Source of the DNA: Mesocricetibacter intestinalis
Lineage (GTDB): Bacteria > Pseudomonadota > Gammaproteobacteria > Enterobacterales > Pasteurellaceae
Direction: 5' to 3'
Assembly: GCF_004363295.1 (NCBI RefSeq)
Contig: NZ_SNYQ01000001.1
Location: 572,706 to 626,564 of the forward strand
DNA: 53,859 nucleotides
Shown one piece after another: positions 9,877 through 18,290 of the stretch. The notes beneath the pieces are model-generated. The model did no database searches, was not told the origin of the DNA, and saw nothing but the letters and a program-made list of their open reading frames with translations. The position numbers and the translations under genes were made by a program. How positions within the stretch are numbered: position 1 is the stretch's first letter; every line of letters starts with the position of its first letter.

Positions 9877-10749
9877 TTACTTATGTTGTGCCAGCCACAT
9901 ATCGCAGAAATCTAAATAAACCCGCAGGATAGCGGAAGGGTGGCGGTGAGCGGCATAGATTTGATGTACCGGCAATTCCGGCATGGATAGCCGGGGTAAA
10001 ATAGGGCGCAGTTCGCCTTTGTCCAAATGAGGTTTGGCAACAAATTCCGGCATTTCGCAAATCGCCATATCCGCCAGCGTGTAATCCAGCAACTGACGGA
10101 AGCTGTTAGCGGAAAGTTTTAATTTCGGCGTATAAATTCTATTCCCCAGCTGCCATTTTGTTGCACTACCATGGGTAAAATACCAGCCGGCCAGGGCAAA
10201 ATTATCCAGTTCTTCAATGCTTTGGGGCTCGCCGAATGCTTGCACAAAGGCGGGAGTTGCCACCAATAGCCTTTGTAGCGGCGCATGGCGTTTAGCGATG
10301 ACCTTATCGGTAACCAAATCGCCGATACGCAAGGCCACATCAATATCCTCCTCAATTAAGTCCAGACGTATATCCGTGTATTGGCAGCTTATTTGAATAT
10401 GCGGATAGCGGCGCTGAAAGTCGATAATTAATTTCCCCCAGAATTCAAAACCGTCGGGCAGGGACAGGCGTAAGCGCCCGTGCATATGACGCATATCGCT
10501 GCGTACCGTACGTTCCGCTTCGAGCAGGCTTTCGATAGGGTAAAGGGATTGATCAAACAGGCGCTGTCCCATGGTGGTCAGCTTAACGCCTCGCTTGGAA
10601 CGTATCAGCAATTGTGAATTAAGGGATTGTTCCAATTCACTGATACGGCGGCTTAAGGTAGGTAAGGGTACCTCGATTTTCTCCGCCGCCGCAGATAAAC
10701 TGCCGCTTTGTACTGCGGCGATAAACATTCTGAGAGCGTTCAGATCCAT
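9877..10749 (-). CDS. LysR-family transcriptional regulator
   Basis: A 290-residue LysR regulator. The N-terminal winged helix-turn-helix begins MDLNALRMFIAAVQSGSLSA, with the recognition region VPLPTLSRRISELEQSL around residues 28-44; the rest is an effector-binding domain of periplasmic-binding-protein fold. The sequence resembles the one-gene regulators that control a divergent oxidoreductase. It is divergent from the NAD(P)-binding protein at 10874, with a perfect 17-bp inverted repeat in between, so it most likely regulates that gene and itself. The effector is unknown. Confidence 0.9.
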   Translation of the reverse strand: MDLNALRMFIAAVQSGSLSAAAEKIEVPLPTLSRRISELEQSLNSQLLIRSKRGVKLTTMGQRLFDQSLYPIESLLEAERTVRSDMRHMHGRLRLSLPDGFEFWGKLIIDFQRRYPHIQISCQYTDIRLDLIEEDIDVALRIGDLVTDKVIAKRHAPLQRLLVATPAFVQAFGEPQSIEELDNFALAGWYFTHGSATKWQLGNRIYTPKLKLSANSFRQLLDYTLADMAICEMPEFVAKPHLDKGELRPILPRLSMPELPVHQIYAAHRHPSAILRVYLDFCDMWLAQHK

Positions 10750-10786
10750 ATTATCCTTCCATTTTTGAAAATTAAGTTCTCTAAAA

Positions 10787-10803
10787 TTGATATTCTATAT
10801 CAA
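10787..10803. promoter_or_regulatory. Perfect inverted repeat, probable LysR operator
   Basis: TTGATAT-TCT-ATATCAA is a perfect palindrome with 7-base arms and contains the T-N11-A pattern of LysR sites. It overlaps the expected -35 region of the rightward gene, whose -10 is probably TATACT at 10816-10821. Confidence 0.65.
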
Positions 10804-10873
10804 ATTTAAAATCCATATACTGTGCCCATTGAAATAAACAAGAATTTTTCTTTAACTAAAAGAGGACAATATC

Positions 10874-11521
10874 ATGAGAATTGCAGTAATAGGCGCAACG
10901 GGTACGGTAGGACGCGGTGTTGTAGCGGAGGCCGCCGCGCGTGGGCATCAGGTAACCGCTTTTGCGCGCAATGTCGAGAATGTGCAAAAATCGGATAATA
11001 TCAGAGCGGTGGATTTTGATGTAAATGCGCCGGAGTTTGCCGGGCAGTTAAAGGGTTTCGATGCGGTCGTCAGCGCATTTAACAGCGGCTGGACGAATCC
11101 GAATGCAGGGGCGGATTTTGCCAAAGGAGCCGCTGCCATTACGGAAGCGGCAAAGCAGGCGGCGGTACCTTATCTCTTGGTGGTTGGCGGTGCCGGCAGT
11201 TTATATATTGCGCCGGGCGTACAGTTAATTGATACGGCGGAGTTTCCAAAAGAAATTTACCCGGGTGCAAATGCGGCACGCAACTGGTTAAAGGAGCTAC
11301 AGGCTCGTCGCGATCTAAATTGGGCCTTTATCTCACCTCCGCCGGCTTTTCTCGGGGATATTCATAGCCGCAGCGGGCGCTATCGCCTAGGTAAAGACGA
11401 AGTAATGTTCAGTGGCGAACAGCCGGCGAATATCTCATTACCGGATTTAGCCTGTGCAATTATCGATGATGTTGAAACTAAGAGGCATCTGTTCAGTCGC
11501 TTTACGGTTGCTGAGGTATAA
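10874..11521 (+). CDS. NAD(P)-binding Rossmann-fold oxidoreductase (NmrA/atypical SDR type)
   Basis: A 215-residue atypical short-chain dehydrogenase. The dinucleotide-binding motif GATGTVGRG starts at residue 8, followed by AFARN, which could contact an NADP phosphate, and DAVVSAF. A central VVGGAGSLY segment and FISPPPAFLGD resemble the YwnB/NmrA-like family of predicted NAD(P)H-binding proteins, several of which act in redox sensing or quinone and aldehyde reduction. The substrate is not evident. AGAGGA precedes the ATG. Divergent from a LysR regulator; followed by a bidirectional terminator. Confidence 0.8.
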   Translation: MRIAVIGATGTVGRGVVAEAAARGHQVTAFARNVENVQKSDNIRAVDFDVNAPEFAGQLKGFDAVVSAFNSGWTNPNAGADFAKGAAAITEAAKQAAVPYLLVVGGAGSLYIAPGVQLIDTAEFPKEIYPGANAARNWLKELQARRDLNWAFISPPPAFLGDIHSRSGRYRLGKDEVMFSGEQPANISLPDLACAIIDDVETKRHLFSRFTVAEV

Positions 11522-11585
11522 CTGGAGGATAAGTCTTTATTCGGAAATGTGGTATTTGACCTTCTAAGCAAATAAAAGGGCGAAT

Positions 11586-11615
11586 AAAAAAGCGTTGGCT
11601 AAAACCAACGCTTTT
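11586..11615. terminator. Bidirectional intrinsic terminator
   Basis: AAGCGTTGG and CCAACGCTT pair around CTAAAA, with an A-run before and TT after. It lies between the convergent oxidoreductase and lipoprotein genes and works best, on sequence, for the leftward gene. Confidence 0.75.
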
Positions 11616-11687
11616 GTATGTCTGCTATCCTAATGCCGAGTTATAACGGAGAGGGCGCAAAGCAACTTGAATGTTCTGTCGCTTTTA

Positions 11688-12254
11688 TCAGAGCAGCATC
11701 AGCCCTATACCCCATTTCAGGATATCAAAGGAAAACTTACTTTTTTCCAGACTATTTCCGTTTTTATCGGTGGATTTATCCGAGCCTGTTTTTGGTTCTT
11801 CCGCCATCGCATTGCGATATTCGCCCTTGACCACGGCAAGATCGGCACGGGCCTGCTTACGCAGAATTTCGCATTTTTCCGTATCCATAGGATCGGTTTT
11901 AATCCGATCTTTAAATTTCTTACGCTGGAAGGTTACATAATCCATCGAAATAGGATCTTCTTTAATCATTTTTAAATTATCGCTGCCGATAATATCTTCC
12001 AGCGGATAGAAGAAAATATATTGCGAATAAATAAAAGCGTCTTCTTTACTAAAATGTTCCTGCTGAATTCGGGTTAGGTTAGGATAGATACACTGCTCCC
12101 GCTGGTTGCCTTCACTAACCCATTTTTGTGCATTTTCATCGGAAAGCTGATAATCGGCACCGGCAAACTGAGCCGGAATCTTATCCTCTGCGCCGCCGAA
12201 GGAGCAGGCGCTCAGTGCGCCTATTGCAGTTAATAACAGTAATTTTTTTAACAT
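11688..12254 (-). CDS. Putative lipoprotein of unknown function
   Basis: A 188-residue protein with a lipoprotein signal: MLKKLLLLTAIGALSACS has a lipobox LSAC with the acylated cysteine at residue 17. The mature part is charged and has no domain that I recognise; KFKDRIKTDPMDTEKCEILRK suggests a small globular unit with one more cysteine. The C-terminus ends in a hydrophobic stretch (ILKWGIGLMLL), which is unusual for a soluble lipoprotein and could be a membrane anchor. No ribosome binding site better than AGGA (from CCTAGGACAG) is needed for this start. It appears to be a single-gene unit. Confidence 0.75.
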   Translation of the reverse strand: MLKKLLLLTAIGALSACSFGGAEDKIPAQFAGADYQLSDENAQKWVSEGNQREQCIYPNLTRIQQEHFSKEDAFIYSQYIFFYPLEDIIGSDNLKMIKEDPISMDYVTFQRKKFKDRIKTDPMDTEKCEILRKQARADLAVVKGEYRNAMAEEPKTGSDKSTDKNGNSLEKSKFSFDILKWGIGLMLL

Positions 12255-12509
12255 ATTCTGTCCTAGGGTAAAAAATAACGGCTGTTATTCTAGCGGTAAA
12301 ATAGCTTTCGTCCAAATATAAAACGTAAGGATAAAGGTTTTTTTCATCGGGAATAAATAGAAGCGCTAAAGGGGATATGCGTCGCAGTTGAACGGATTTC
12401 GTTCCTGATGAAATTTAGCGCAGTTAGCGGCGATTTTTGATTTTTTACTTGCAATCATAGCAAGACAACGTATAATCCGAAGCGTTTCTGAATGAAGTTT
12501 ATCAATGTT

Positions 12510-12594
12510 GCCTGAGTGGCGGAATTGGTAGACGCACCTGATTCAAAATCAGGCGCCTTCGGGTGTGCCGGTTCGAGTCCGGCCTTAGGCACCA
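12510..12594 (+). tRNA. tRNA-Leu (anticodon CAA)
   Basis: An 85-base tRNA with a long variable arm and encoded CCA. The acceptor stem GCCTGAG/CTTAGGC closes with a wobble pair; the anticodon loop TTCAAAA gives CAA, reading TTG codons. The T-arm GCCGG-TTCGAGT-CCGGC is intact. It stands alone and is followed by a terminator. Confidence 0.97.
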
Positions 12595-12616
12595 CTGATA
12601 AATTTCATCAAATTTT

Positions 12617-12650
12617 AAAGCCGCTTTAAGAGCGGCTTTTTTGTTTTTTT
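12617..12650 (+). terminator. Intrinsic terminator of tRNA-Leu
   Basis: AAGCCGCT and AGCGGCTT pair around TTAAG, followed by TTTTTTGTTTTTTT. Confidence 0.9.
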
Positions 12651-13064
12651 AACTTAACTCAATAAGCTATAAATTAATTTGGTAAATTCCTTATTTGATT
12701 AAGCCCTGATTTAACTAATGTATTAATCCGGTAATTGACGGGGATAAAATGCTCTGAAATGTTATCCGGAATAAAGGATTTTCCCCCCAATTTTCCCTCA
12801 ATCCCTGAGTAAATTCTTCCATCGCACACAGTATTATTTTCACTTATTTACTTTCATTATCAAGTAGTGTTTTTAGCTTGTTGCGAATTTACCAGTTAAA
12901 AACAATCAAAATCGATAGTTAAGCACTCGTAGAAAATCCTTTTTAATCATGCAGTTAAATTGTATTATTTTTTACCGCTTTAAGTTGATAATGATTATCA
13001 ATTTTATTATGATGGGCAGGACTCATTTTATTAATAAGTGCCAACAAGGAAGGACGGTAATCTC
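12651..13064. other. Intergenic region ahead of the TonB receptor
   Basis: About 410 bases, AT-rich, with no gene that I can support. It holds the Fur box at 12985-13001 and the ribosome binding site AAGGAAGGA of the receptor. The rest shows no recognisable structure. Confidence 0.7.
12985..13001. promoter_or_regulatory. Fur box
   Basis: TTGATAATGATTATCAA is a perfect palindrome (TTGATAA-TGA-TTATCAA) matching the core of the Fur consensus GATAATGATTATC. It is 64 bases upstream of the receptor start, so iron repression of the receptor is expected. Confidence 0.88.
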
Positions 13065-16000
13065 ATGTTATTACTTCATAAAAGTATATCCAGTCGCAAG
13101 CGCCGTAAATTAATGCCAGCCACGCTTTTGTTTATTCCTGCTGTTTTAACCCCTCTTACGACGGCCGCTATTGAAGGGCAAGATAATATTGAGGAGAAAA
13201 ATCTTGAGGCACAAAATTCCGAGGTGAAGAAAAGTGCGGAGGCACCCGGAAAACTGGAGGAAATTACCGTACGCGCTGGTGCGGAGACGGTTTCAACCAA
13301 TAGTAGTATCAATAAGGATACCAACTTGTTGAATAAGCAGCAGGTAAATAATATTCGGGATTTAGCCCGTTTCGATGCGGGTATTTTTGCGGTGGAGCAA
13401 AACCGCGGCGGAACCTCCGGTTTTTCGATCCGAGGGGTGGATAAAAACCGGGTCGCTGTTAATGTGGACGGTCTTCCCCAGTTACAATCCTATCATGCAA
13501 CCACAAGTTATGTTCTGCGTCCTAAAATCGGAAGCGGAGCCAGAAATGAAATTGAGTTGGAAAATATTGCCGAAGTGGAGTTGAATAAAGGCGGCAGCTC
13601 CGTTCGTGGCGGTAATGGAGCGCTGGGCGGTAGCGTTAATTTCAGAACGAAGCACGTTCACGATGTGTTGTCGGAAGGGGAGAAATTCGCCTTGACCAGT
13701 AAAACCGCCTATAGCAGCAAAGACAGCCAGGTTATGCAGTCGGTCGGTACCGCCTTTGATACGGGAAAAGTGCGCGGATTGTTCCAATATACCTATCGCA
13801 ACGGCAAGGAAACCAAGGTTCATAGCAATATTCTGAAGAAAAAATATCAGGTGCAAACAATAGGTGCTTTTGTTGATAAATATAAACTGCTTACTAATAC
13901 GCCAAACGAATTAAATAGCGAAAATAGCTTGTTTTATAAATGTGAAACCTGTAAGGAAGGTTTTTATACTGCTAAATTGAGTAGATTTCATACTCTGGAA
14001 AGTGCGCTCAAATACTACAGAGAGGATAATCCGAACAGACAGTTTACCCCGGAAGAAATGGAACAGCTGAAACAAATGGTATATCCGACACAAACTCTGT
14101 CGGCAAAGGATTATACCGGAGAAAATCGAGAGGCCCCGGATCCGAAGCGGCAAACCAGCCATTCTTATTTGTCGCGTCTTGAATTTCAATTAACTCCGAA
14201 CCAGTCTATCGGCGCTATAGTGGAGGATACCAAGCAGATGTTCGTTACCCGCGATATGTCGCTGGAGGCTTATTATGCTGCAGCGCCGCAAAAGCCGAAT
14301 TTTGCAAAACCGAAAGAGCCTCCTAAGCCCTCTGGCCCTAACTATAATGATTATTGCATGGGAGAGAAATGTGATGAGAAACGTTATTACCAGGATTTTC
14401 AAGAATATTTAAAGAAACTTTATGAATATCGCAGACAATTGCATCAGTTAGAAAAAAATAATAAAGAATATGCCGCTTGGAAAAATTATGAAAGAAAGAT
14501 CGCAGACTACCATAAGCACTATCTGAAAAATCGTAGAGAAGATGGTGTTATTCGTAGTGCCGGATACTACTTGAAAAATATTATGGAAGGCGCCTATGCA
14601 CCGGGGCTTTATACTAGAGCCCGTTTTAATACGGAAATACATCATAAAAAGCGGCAAAGCCTCAACTATGTGTTCGATGCTAAAAATAAATGGATGGATC
14701 GATTCGAACTTAATTTTGACCTTCAGAAAATCAGCATTCATTCCGATAGCCGAGAGCTGGCCTGTAGCCTGTATCCGAAGGTGGATAAAAATTGCCGGGC
14801 AAGCAAGTCGAAACCGGGATCGTACGAAACTCTTACTATTGTGGATTATAAGGAAACCCACAAGCATCTCGGTTTTAAGTTCGATAAGGACTTTGACTTA
14901 GGCAATATCCAGTACCATCTTAACTTGATTGGCGGCGGTTCTCATTATGGCGCCTCGCAGGATAGTTATGCCGCCTCTATTGCTTTCAGCGGACTGGAAG
15001 CTAAATATAGAAAAGGTAAAGACGGCCGGAATGAGATCTACGTGGTTCCTCCTCCGCCTCATAGCAAGCCTCATTCACACAACAACGCGCACTGTAATCA
15101 GCCGCGTAAGGGCAATTCGCAAGAATACTTGGCTTGCGGCTTTAAAATTAAGGGGCAAAACCGCTATTTGGGGATACATAACCAGATTGCCTTCGGCGAA
15201 TATGCCGAGTTAGGCTTAGGTTTCCGTCGGGATCGTGATTCTGTTGCCGGCAATACGGATTTTTTAGCACACAGAGTATATAAAAATAGCTCTTATTTAT
15301 TGAGTACGGCTGTAAAACCTATAGAGGGGGTTCGCGTAGGCTATAGTTATTCCACCGGATTTAGAAATCCGAGTTTCCAGGAAATTGTCGGTTGGACCCC
15401 GGGCGGTAATTTTTCAAGTCTTCAGCTGAAACCGGAAACCTCAGTAAACCATGAAATCGGTTTTACCTTGAGCGGACGCTGGGGGTATGTGGAAGCGAAT
15501 AAGTTTATCAGTAAATATAAAGGACTGATTACTATTGCATATAATCTTAGAGATCCTAATCCTAAAGGATACAATAATGCTTCCAATGCTTCGATTGAAG
15601 GGTACGGGCTTCGCAGCTGGTTTGATTTGCACGAAATTATCCCTTCGGTACCTTCCGGCTTTAGTACCAGTCTGGCTTATGAACGTACTAAACCGAAGAA
15701 AGCCGAAAAGACAAATAATAATTTTATGGGCTACGAGATATTATATCCCTTTGATGCAATACAGCCGGCGCGTTTCGTGGTCGGACTGAATTATGACGCG
15801 CCTTCGGAAAAATGGGGTACTTCATTGCTAATGACTCATTCCAGAGCAAAGGATATACGCGAGTTACTCAATAGTAATGAGGTCGGTAAAAATACGGGCA
15901 CCTATGATCTATATACCGATTTAAAAACTTCTCCTTGGACGACGTTTGATTTGTTGGGTTATTATCAGATTAGAAAGCATATTACTCTAAATCTGGGGAT

Positions 16001-16148
16001 CAATAATCTGTTGAATAAGCAATACAGCACCTGGGAATCCGTGCGTCGTAGTGCGAGAACTTCACCGCATCAGGAGAAATTATTAAGTGTTGCTCGCTAT
16101 GCGGCACCGGGGCGTAATTATTTTGTGAGCCTGAATATTAAATTCTAG
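13065..16148 (+). CDS. TonB-dependent receptor, hemoglobin/transferrin/lactoferrin type
   Basis: A 1027-residue outer membrane receptor that would import iron or heme using TonB energy. I prefer the ATG at 13065, behind AAGGAAGGA, over a GTG at 13038. After a long basic signal peptide come a TonB-box region (EEITVRAGAE), a plug domain (NIRDLARFDAGIFAVEQNRG, FSIRGVDKNRVAVNVDGLPQ, LNKGGSSVRGGNGALGGSV) and a 22-strand barrel ending in phenylalanine (RNYFVSLNIKF). Plug wording fits the heme/hemoglobin and transferrin receptor group. Extracellular loops are long: one at about residues 405-500 is Pro- then Lys/Tyr/Glu-rich, another at about 661-685 is Pro/His-rich. Several loop cysteine pairs occur (CETC, CMGEKC). 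The ligand cannot be assigned. A Fur box precedes it. Confidence 0.9.
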   Translation: MLLLHKSISSRKRRKLMPATLLFIPAVLTPLTTAAIEGQDNIEEKNLEAQNSEVKKSAEAPGKLEEITVRAGAETVSTNSSINKDTNLLNKQQVNNIRDLARFDAGIFAVEQNRGGTSGFSIRGVDKNRVAVNVDGLPQLQSYHATTSYVLRPKIGSGARNEIELENIAEVELNKGGSSVRGGNGALGGSVNFRTKHVHDVLSEGEKFALTSKTAYSSKDSQVMQSVGTAFDTGKVRGLFQYTYRNGKETKVHSNILKKKYQVQTIGAFVDKYKLLTNTPNELNSENSLFYKCETCKEGFYTAKLSRFHTLESALKYYREDNPNRQFTPEEMEQLKQMVYPTQTLSAKDYTGENREAPDPKRQTSHSYLSRLEFQLTPNQSIGAIVEDTKQMFVTRDMSLEAYYAAAPQKPNFAKPKEPPKPSGPNYNDYCMGEKCDEKRYYQDFQEYLKKLYEYRRQLHQLEKNNKEYAAWKNYERKIADYHKHYLKNRREDGVIRSAGYYLKNIMEGAYAPGLYTRARFNTEIHHKKRQSLNYVFDAKNKWMDRFELNFDLQKISIHSDSRELACSLYPKVDKNCRASKSKPGSYETLTIVDYKETHKHLGFKFDKDFDLGNIQYHLNLIGGGSHYGASQDSYAASIAFSGLEAKYRKGKDGRNEIYVVPPPPHSKPHSHNNAHCNQPRKGNSQEYLACGFKIKGQNRYLGIHNQIAFGEYAELGLGFRRDRDSVAGNTDFLAHRVYKNSSYLLSTAVKPIEGVRVGYSYSTGFRNPSFQEIVGWTPGGNFSSLQLKPETSVNHEIGFTLSGRWGYVEANKFISKYKGLITIAYNLRDPNPKGYNNASNASIEGYGLRSWFDLHEIIPSVPSGFSTSLAYERTKPKKAEKTNNNFMGYEILYPFDAIQPARFVVGLNYDAPSEKWGTSLLMTHSRAKDIRELLNSNEVGKNTGTYDLYTDLKTSPWTTFDLLGYYQIRKHITLNLGINNLLNKQYSTWESVRRSARTSPHQEKLLSVARYAAPGRNYFVSLNIKF

Positions 16149-16178
16149 ATTTATTTATACGCTCATTTTCAGCTAAAT

Positions 16179-16214
16179 TCGGTACGAGAAGTTTCTCGTA
16201 CCGATATTTTTTTA
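16179..16214 (+). terminator. Intrinsic terminator of the TonB receptor gene
   Basis: TCGGTACGAGAA and TTCTCGTACCGA form a perfect 12-bp stem with a GT loop centre, then TATTTTTTTA. Confidence 0.93.
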
Positions 16215-16264
16215 TTATGATGATTATATTTGAATAAAGAAATGTAAATTTTTATGCCTTTTGA

Positions 16265-16294
16265 TTGCTAAAAATTAAGCGAATATCATATAAT
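16265..16294 (+). promoter_or_regulatory. Promoter of the TerC-gene leader
   Basis: TTGCTA (16265-16270) and a perfect TATAAT (16289-16294) are 18 bases apart. Transcription would begin near 16301, at the start of the structured leader. Confidence 0.65.
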
Positions 16295-16299
16295 TTGCG

Positions 16300-16409
16300 G
16301 TCGGGTAGAGGCTTCCCTTGGCGCGGGCGGCAAGAAACTGGCCGCAAATTTCGTATCCCTGATTCAACCTCTGTATTTAAGCCGCTTTTAAAGCTAAAGC
16401 GGTTTTTTG
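16300..16409 (+). ncRNA. Structured 5' leader or small RNA ending in an intrinsic terminator (TerC-gene attenuator candidate)
   Basis: A roughly 110-base unit with its own promoter. GTAGAGG (16305-16311) pairs with CCTCTGT (16368-16374) to close a domain; inside it GCGGC and GCCGC (about 16327-16344) form a hairpin. A terminator follows: AAGCCGCTTT and AAAGCGGTTT (16379-16405) plus a T-run. About 75 bases later begins the TerC-family gene on the same strand. The arrangement resembles a riboswitch with a terminator. The Mn-sensing yybP-ykoY element often precedes TerC genes, but I do not find its conserved core here. It could instead be a free-standing small RNA. No match to 4.5S, 6S or tmRNA motifs was seen. 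Confidence 0.55.
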
Positions 16410-16414
16410 TTTAT

Positions 16415-16459
16415 TGGCGCCGGAGGTTTATATTTTCGTATCCTGGGGGGAGGGCGCCA
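16415..16459 (+). promoter_or_regulatory. Second hairpin in the TerC leader
   Basis: TGGCGCC near 16415 and GGCGCCA ending about 16459 are complementary and enclose a purine-rich insert (GGAGG, GGGGGGAGGG) that could hide or offer a ribosome-binding sequence. It lies between the leader terminator and the TerC start; a role is inferred only from position. Confidence 0.4.
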
Positions 16460-16483
16460 TAATTTTATTCGTTTAAGGCAGTT

Positions 16484-18031
16484 ATGTTAGAACTTTTAAC
16501 AGATTCTTCGGCTTGGCTGGGATTGGCAACGCTGATTGTACTGGAAATTATTTTAGGCATAGATAATATTGTTTTTATTGCGATTCTGGCCAATAAATTA
16601 CCGCCGCAGCAACGCAATAATGCACGCAGATTAGGCCTGGGCTTTGCCCTGTTACTCCGTTTGTTGTTGCTATCCATTATGTCTTGGTTGATAACCCTGA
16701 CCGAGCCTGTTATTAGTTATCATGGTTTTTCTCTTTCCCTGCGCGATATTATTTTAATTACAGGCGGGGTTTTTCTGTTATTTAAAGCCACCATGGAGTT
16801 GCATGAAAAGCTGGAAGGGAAACCGGAATCCGCTCAGGCAAGCAATTTGCATGCCAGTTTTACCGCAGTGGTGGTGCAGATTGTTATTCTGGACGCCGTA
16901 TTCTCTTTCGATGCAGTAATTACCGCAGTGGGCATGGTTAAACATCTTGAAATTATGATGGCGGCGGTGATTGTGGCGATGGTGATGATGCTGTTTGCGG
17001 CAAAAGCCCTGGCGGAATTTGTGGCGAAACATCCTACCGTGGTGATTCTGTGCCTAAGCTTTTTATTAATGATCGGCTTTAGTCTGATTGCCGAGGGCTT
17101 GGGACTGCATATTCCTAAAGGTTATTTATATGCCGCTATAGGTTTCTCCATTTTAATCGAAGGCTTTAATCAGTTTGCTAATCTTAACCGGACAAAATAT
17201 GAAAATCAGATTCCCTTGCGGGATCGTACCGCCGATGCGATTTTAAAATTGATGGGCGGCAAAGAACATAGCAAACAGGAAACGGAAGATGCGCAACAGC
17301 TTTCTCCGGAGCCTTTTGCCCAAGAGGAACGCTATATGATTAGCGGTGTACTGGCCTTGGGCGAGCGTGATGTACAAACCATTATGACCCCGCGTAATGA
17401 GATTACCTGGGTGGACATTAATGATTCGAAGGAAGATATTCGCCGCCATTTATTGGATACTCCGCATAATTTGTTCCCAGTATGCCGAGGCGGAATTGAT
17501 AAAGTGCTGGGTGTGGTTCGGGCAAAGGATATTTTAGCCGTATTGGATCGCGATCCGGAAGATATTCCTGCCGCCCTTAAACCTTTGTTGGTTAAGCATC
17601 AGCCTATTTTTGTTCCGGAAACCATTGATAACTTAAAATTGCTCAGTATGTTGAAAGATGCAAAAGGCAATCTGGCAATGGTAATCGATGAATACGGTCA
17701 GGTTGCCGGGCTGGTAACTCCGTTGGATTTGCTTGAGGCCATCGCCGGCGAATTTCCGGATGAAGACGAGAGCTTGGAAATCGTTAAATGCGACGATTTC
17801 TGGATTGTCGAGGGAACGGCGACCTTGGATCATTTGAAGTTGGAACTAGATGAGCCGGATATGTTTCAAGATGCGGAGCAATATACTATCGGCGGTTATC
17901 TGATCAGTAAAATCGAGGATATTCCGCAGGTGCATGATCAGCTCGAAATCGAGGGGTATCGCTTTAGCGTACTGAAAACACTGTCTTCGCGTATTTTACT
18001 GATTCGAGTGGAGCGGGTTAGCGCAGCTTAG
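16484..18031 (+). CDS. TerC-family membrane protein with CBS pair and CorC/HlyC domain (YoaE/YegH-like)
   Basis: A 515-residue inner membrane protein. Residues 1 to about 215 form the TerC-type membrane domain with several helices and acidic residues in membrane segments (IILGIDNIVFIA, VFSFDAVITAVGM), which suggest metal binding. A cytoplasmic CBS pair follows at about 300-420 (VQTIMTPRNEITWV, AMVIDEYGQVAGLVTPLDLL), then a CorC/HlyC domain at about 435-512 (FWIVEGTATLDHLKLELDE). This three-part design and length match E. coli YoaE and YegH and UPF0053 proteins. Function is not established; TerC relatives are linked to manganese export or metalation of exported proteins. The structured leader upstream suggests attenuation control. 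Confidence 0.85.
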   Translation: MLELLTDSSAWLGLATLIVLEIILGIDNIVFIAILANKLPPQQRNNARRLGLGFALLLRLLLLSIMSWLITLTEPVISYHGFSLSLRDIILITGGVFLLFKATMELHEKLEGKPESAQASNLHASFTAVVVQIVILDAVFSFDAVITAVGMVKHLEIMMAAVIVAMVMMLFAAKALAEFVAKHPTVVILCLSFLLMIGFSLIAEGLGLHIPKGYLYAAIGFSILIEGFNQFANLNRTKYENQIPLRDRTADAILKLMGGKEHSKQETEDAQQLSPEPFAQEERYMISGVLALGERDVQTIMTPRNEITWVDINDSKEDIRRHLLDTPHNLFPVCRGGIDKVLGVVRAKDILAVLDRDPEDIPAALKPLLVKHQPIFVPETIDNLKLLSMLKDAKGNLAMVIDEYGQVAGLVTPLDLLEAIAGEFPDEDESLEIVKCDDFWIVEGTATLDHLKLELDEPDMFQDAEQYTIGGYLISKIEDIPQVHDQLEIEGYRFSVLKTLSSRILLIRVERVSAA

Positions 18032-18147
18032 GTTATAGGTTTTTATTCCGTGTTTTTTATTTTACCGAGTATAGCTGGGGCTTTGCGCTGCTGCCGTTAA
18101 AATACAAAGGGGTAAAATGCAGCTTAAAATCGGAAATTTAAAGTAAT

Positions 18148-18176
18148 AAAAAGACCTGCCGATGGCAGGTCTTTTT
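18148..18176. terminator. Bidirectional intrinsic terminator
   Basis: AAAGACCTGCC and GGCAGGTCTTT pair around GAT, with A-rich sequence before and TTTTT after. It separates the TerC gene from the convergent small secreted protein. Confidence 0.88.
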
Positions 18177-18290
18177 CTGTTTTTTATATTTATGTTCTAT
18201 TTCTATTCTGTTTTATTTTGTTCCGTTTTATTCCGTTTAGTTTCTATTTTTGCAGCCGCTGATTTTCAGTTCACTGTTTCGGTTAAATTT

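Noticed and set aside
16300-16409. TerC leader as 4.5S, 6S or tmRNA
   Set aside because: The signature sequences of these RNAs, such as the GGAAGCAGCC-type loop of 4.5S RNA, are missing.
18204-18245. Imperfect TTCCGTTTTATT-type short repeats after the TerC gene
   Set aside because: Low-complexity T-rich sequence, copies too degenerate to define a unit.
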